From Herpetosiphon geysericola (lineage in GTDB: Bacteria; Chloroflexota; Chloroflexia; Chloroflexales; Herpetosiphonaceae): a stretch of DNA of 64,000 bases. Below the pieces are notes generated by a model. That model was not told the DNA's origin and ran no database searches. It saw nothing but the letters and a program-made list of their open reading frames with translations. The DNA is taken from contig NZ_LGKP01000019.1 in the NCBI RefSeq assembly GCF_001306135.1, positions 1 to 64,000 on the forward strand. The letters run 5' to 3'. The position numbers were made by a program, and so were the translations under genes. Within the stretch, counting starts at the first letter, position 1. Every line of letters begins with the position of its first letter. Below are positions 62,121 to 64,000 of the stretch, one piece after another.

Positions 62121-63977
62121 CTACTCGCTAGTGGCGGCACTCAGTGGCACGTCCTGATCAACTAAGCCTACGATTTCCATTAATTTGAGCGCGTTGGTGC
62201 TTGGCGCTAAACCAGCCCGCAATTGATAATCAAAGGTCATACTTGGGCCATTCTCGCCGCGCTCAAAGTGCTCGGTGAGATACCACGGTTGGCTGATGGC
62301 AGCAATATCGGGAGCGGTTGCCAGCGATAAATCGTGAGTTGAAACCGCGCCAATTGCGCTCAAGCCAATCAAGCGGGCAATGATATGGCGCGCAGCAACG
62401 GTTCGCTCGCGGGTGTTGGTGCCATGCAAAATTTCATCCAACAAAAACAAGGCTTTTTGGCCAGCAGCCCGCGCTTGCTCAACCTCGTTCAAGACCATTT
62501 TGAGCCGCAGCAGTTCGGCCATATAGTAGGAAACGCCTTGCTCAAGCGAGTCATTGATCCGCATGCTGGTGGCCAAGCGCAGGACTGGCAGGTACAACTT
62601 GCTGGCACAGACGACGCTTCCAGTTTGGGCTAGCACAATATTCAGGCCGATGGCGCGCATCAAGGTGCTTTTGCCAGCCATATTTGAGCCAGTGATCAAA
62701 AATAGCGTGCCTGCTGGCCCGATGCTCAAATCGTTGGCCACAGCTTTATCTGGGCGCAACAATGGATGGGCCATGCCAGTTGCGACAACCTGATCGTTGG
62801 TCAGAATTTGGGCTTGGCTCCAGCTTGGATGGTCGGCCTGCAAGGTGGCGAGCGCTGCCAAGGATTCAACCTCGCCCAAGGTTGTGAGCCAGTTGCGAGC
62901 TTGGCCGCGCACGTCGCGTTGCCAGCGCTCCAACAACCAGCCAATGTGAATATTCCACAGGCTAAAGCCTTGCAGCACAATATAAAAATAGCTAAATCGC
63001 TGATCGGCGAGGCTCAGCAAGCGACTTAAACGGGCCATTTGCTGATCGGCGCGCACGCCGTTGGCAGTTAATTGGCTTTGAGCTTGGCGCAACAATTCTG
63101 CTTGAAATTGTGGCTCGTTGATGGCCCGAAACAGCGCACCAAAACCAGCAAAGCCTTTTCGCCGCGCACTAACCGCCATAATCACCTGATTGGCCCACAA
63201 GCCTAAGCCGTTGCTCACGATGATATTGAAAATAAATAAAATCAACCAATAGGGCACATTCGTCCAGCCAGCCAAATAGGCGACCAAGCCAGCAATTGGC
63301 CCAATTGGCAACAAACGGGCCAGCCAAACCACCCACATGCGGCTGAGCACGCGAGCTGGCTGTTCTGTCCAAAGCAAAAATTGCTCAAAATCTTGGCGTT
63401 CGGCGCTGACAAGATGCGCCGCCACGTGTAATTCTTCGCGAAATTGCACGTTTTGGGCTAGCTCAGCAAGCGCCTGTTGGCGCGCTTTAATTGTGTTTGG
63501 TTGCGCAGGCGCCAAAAGCCAAGTGAGCAGCGTATCCAAGCCCAAGGCAGTGGGCAAATGACCAAGCAAATGCAGCAACGAAGCTCGCCCAACCAAATCT
63601 AAATCGTTAGCGTAGGAATCGGCTGGAATCGCAAGGCTTGGCTCGCGCAAGGGCAAATTAGCCCAATCGCGCTCTAAGCGTAGCACCCCAAATTGATTTA
63701 ATTGATACAGCGCTTCAGTGCGTTGGCGTTGTTCTTCAACGCTATTATGCTGAATCAACACCCAACCAAAGCCAATCAACAACGCTGCCGCTACACCAAA
63801 CCACCACGGGGCGTTGGCAAAGCCAAAAATCACTGCAAACAAGGCAGCCCCAAATAAGAGCAAACGCAAATTAGCAAAGCGATCTGAGCGTTGGCGGAGT
63901 TGGGTTAATGCTGTTTGATAGCTAGCGCTGCGTTGGCGATAGATTTCGATGGGGGTGGCCTGATTTGAGCTTGACAT
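62121..63977 (-). CDS. membrane-anchored MutS-like ATPase
   Basis: A 618-residue MutS-family ATPase lacking the DNA mismatch-recognition domain. It has two hydrophobic segments near 40-80 and further ones near 210-255. The clamp-like helical middle precedes a typical MutS ATPase: Walker A GSNMAGKSTLMRAIG (about 440), then LLDEILHGTN as Walker B and a conserved THD. Proteins like this are common in bacteria and their function is unknown; a role outside mismatch repair is likely. The ATG at 63977 has AGGAAG upstream. The SBP gene follows by 7 bp. Confidence 0.82.
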   Translation of the reverse strand: MSSSNQATPIEIYRQRSASYQTALTQLRQRSDRFANLRLLLFGAALFAVIFGFANAPWWFGVAAALLIGFGWVLIQHNSVEEQRQRTEALYQLNQFGVLRLERDWANLPLREPSLAIPADSYANDLDLVGRASLLHLLGHLPTALGLDTLLTWLLAPAQPNTIKARQQALAELAQNVQFREELHVAAHLVSAERQDFEQFLLWTEQPARVLSRMWVVWLARLLPIGPIAGLVAYLAGWTNVPYWLILFIFNIIVSNGLGLWANQVIMAVSARRKGFAGFGALFRAINEPQFQAELLRQAQSQLTANGVRADQQMARLSRLLSLADQRFSYFYIVLQGFSLWNIHIGWLLERWQRDVRGQARNWLTTLGEVESLAALATLQADHPSWSQAQILTNDQVVATGMAHPLLRPDKAVANDLSIGPAGTLFLITGSNMAGKSTLMRAIGLNIVLAQTGSVVCASKLYLPVLRLATSMRINDSLEQGVSYYMAELLRLKMVLNEVEQARAAGQKALFLLDEILHGTNTRERTVAARHIIARLIGLSAIGAVSTHDLSLATAPDIAAISQPWYLTEHFERGENGPSMTFDYQLRAGLAPSTNALKLMEIVGLVDQDVPLSAATSE

Positions 63978-64000
63978 GTATCTTCCTGCGGCATTCAATC

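Overview
The window looks like chromosomal DNA from a filamentous gliding Chloroflexota bacterium, most likely Herpetosiphon or a close relative. This is an inference from several things: a cyanophycin synthetase/cyanophycinase pair, GTP-dependent PEP carboxykinase, many GNAT acetyltransferases and two-component or NACHT proteins, a secreted LVIVD-repeat protein ending in a Leu-Pro-Val-Val type tail, a CrtI-type carotenoid desaturase beside a glycosyltransferase, and abundant intergenic mosaics of short degenerate repeats. I saw no tRNA, rRNA, insertion sequence, prophage or CRISPR array. I called 54 protein genes plus one possible partial gene at the left edge.

Layout. 0-5 kb: alpha/beta hydrolase, GNAT protein, two tandem PRXL2-like thioredoxin-fold proteins, two membrane proteins. 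5-8 kb: an RluB-type pseudouridine synthase fused to about 25 Arg-Gly-rich repeats, with a good internal start. 8-15 kb: secreted LVIVD beta-propeller, tandem GNAT plus TolB-like lipoprotein, DNA polymerase III delta' subunit, another GNAT. 15-21.3 kb: a leftward run DegV - double GNAT - MoxR ATPase - DUF58 - GNAT - membrane protein. 21.4-24 kb: guanylate kinase divergent from an NFACT (Rqc2/FbpA-like) protein. 24-29 kb: cyanophycin synthetase and cyanophycinase (nitrogen storage and mobilisation), beta-carbonic anhydrase. 29-35 kb: glyoxalase-fold protein, family 4-like glycosyltransferase, DUF2071, and an operon UbiA-type phosphoribosyltransferase - ABA4-like - acyl-CoA thioesterase, then a quinone oxidoreductase behind a terminator. 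35.8-40 kb: NYN RNase-like/LOTUS protein - TrpF - Trm112-like, then a degenerate NIF3-like protein. 40-44 kb: a NACHT ATPase with a C-terminal FGE-fold domain lacking both catalytic cysteines, plus a small partner. 44-48 kb: Era fused to an unusual N-terminal region, DUF4230 protein, a small acidic protein, propeller lipoprotein. 48-56 kb: GT2 glycosyltransferase with a GAF histidine kinase, SpoU methyltransferase, lipoprotein, PEP carboxykinase. 55.8-64 kb: orphan ParB divergent from TetR-glycosyltransferase, which converges on CrtI-like desaturase; TPR/zinc-ribbon membrane protein; solute-binding protein with a membrane MutS-like ATPase.

Most intergenic regions above about 250 bp are filled by one mosaic repeat family whose modules recur in a conserved order. 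Promoters, hairpin terminators and overlapping starts and stops divide the rest into short operons. The strongest candidates for undescribed biology are the NACHT/pseudo-FGE two-gene module, the RG-repeat pseudouridine synthase with a putative internal start, the NYN-LOTUS protein, and the ordered mosaic repeats.
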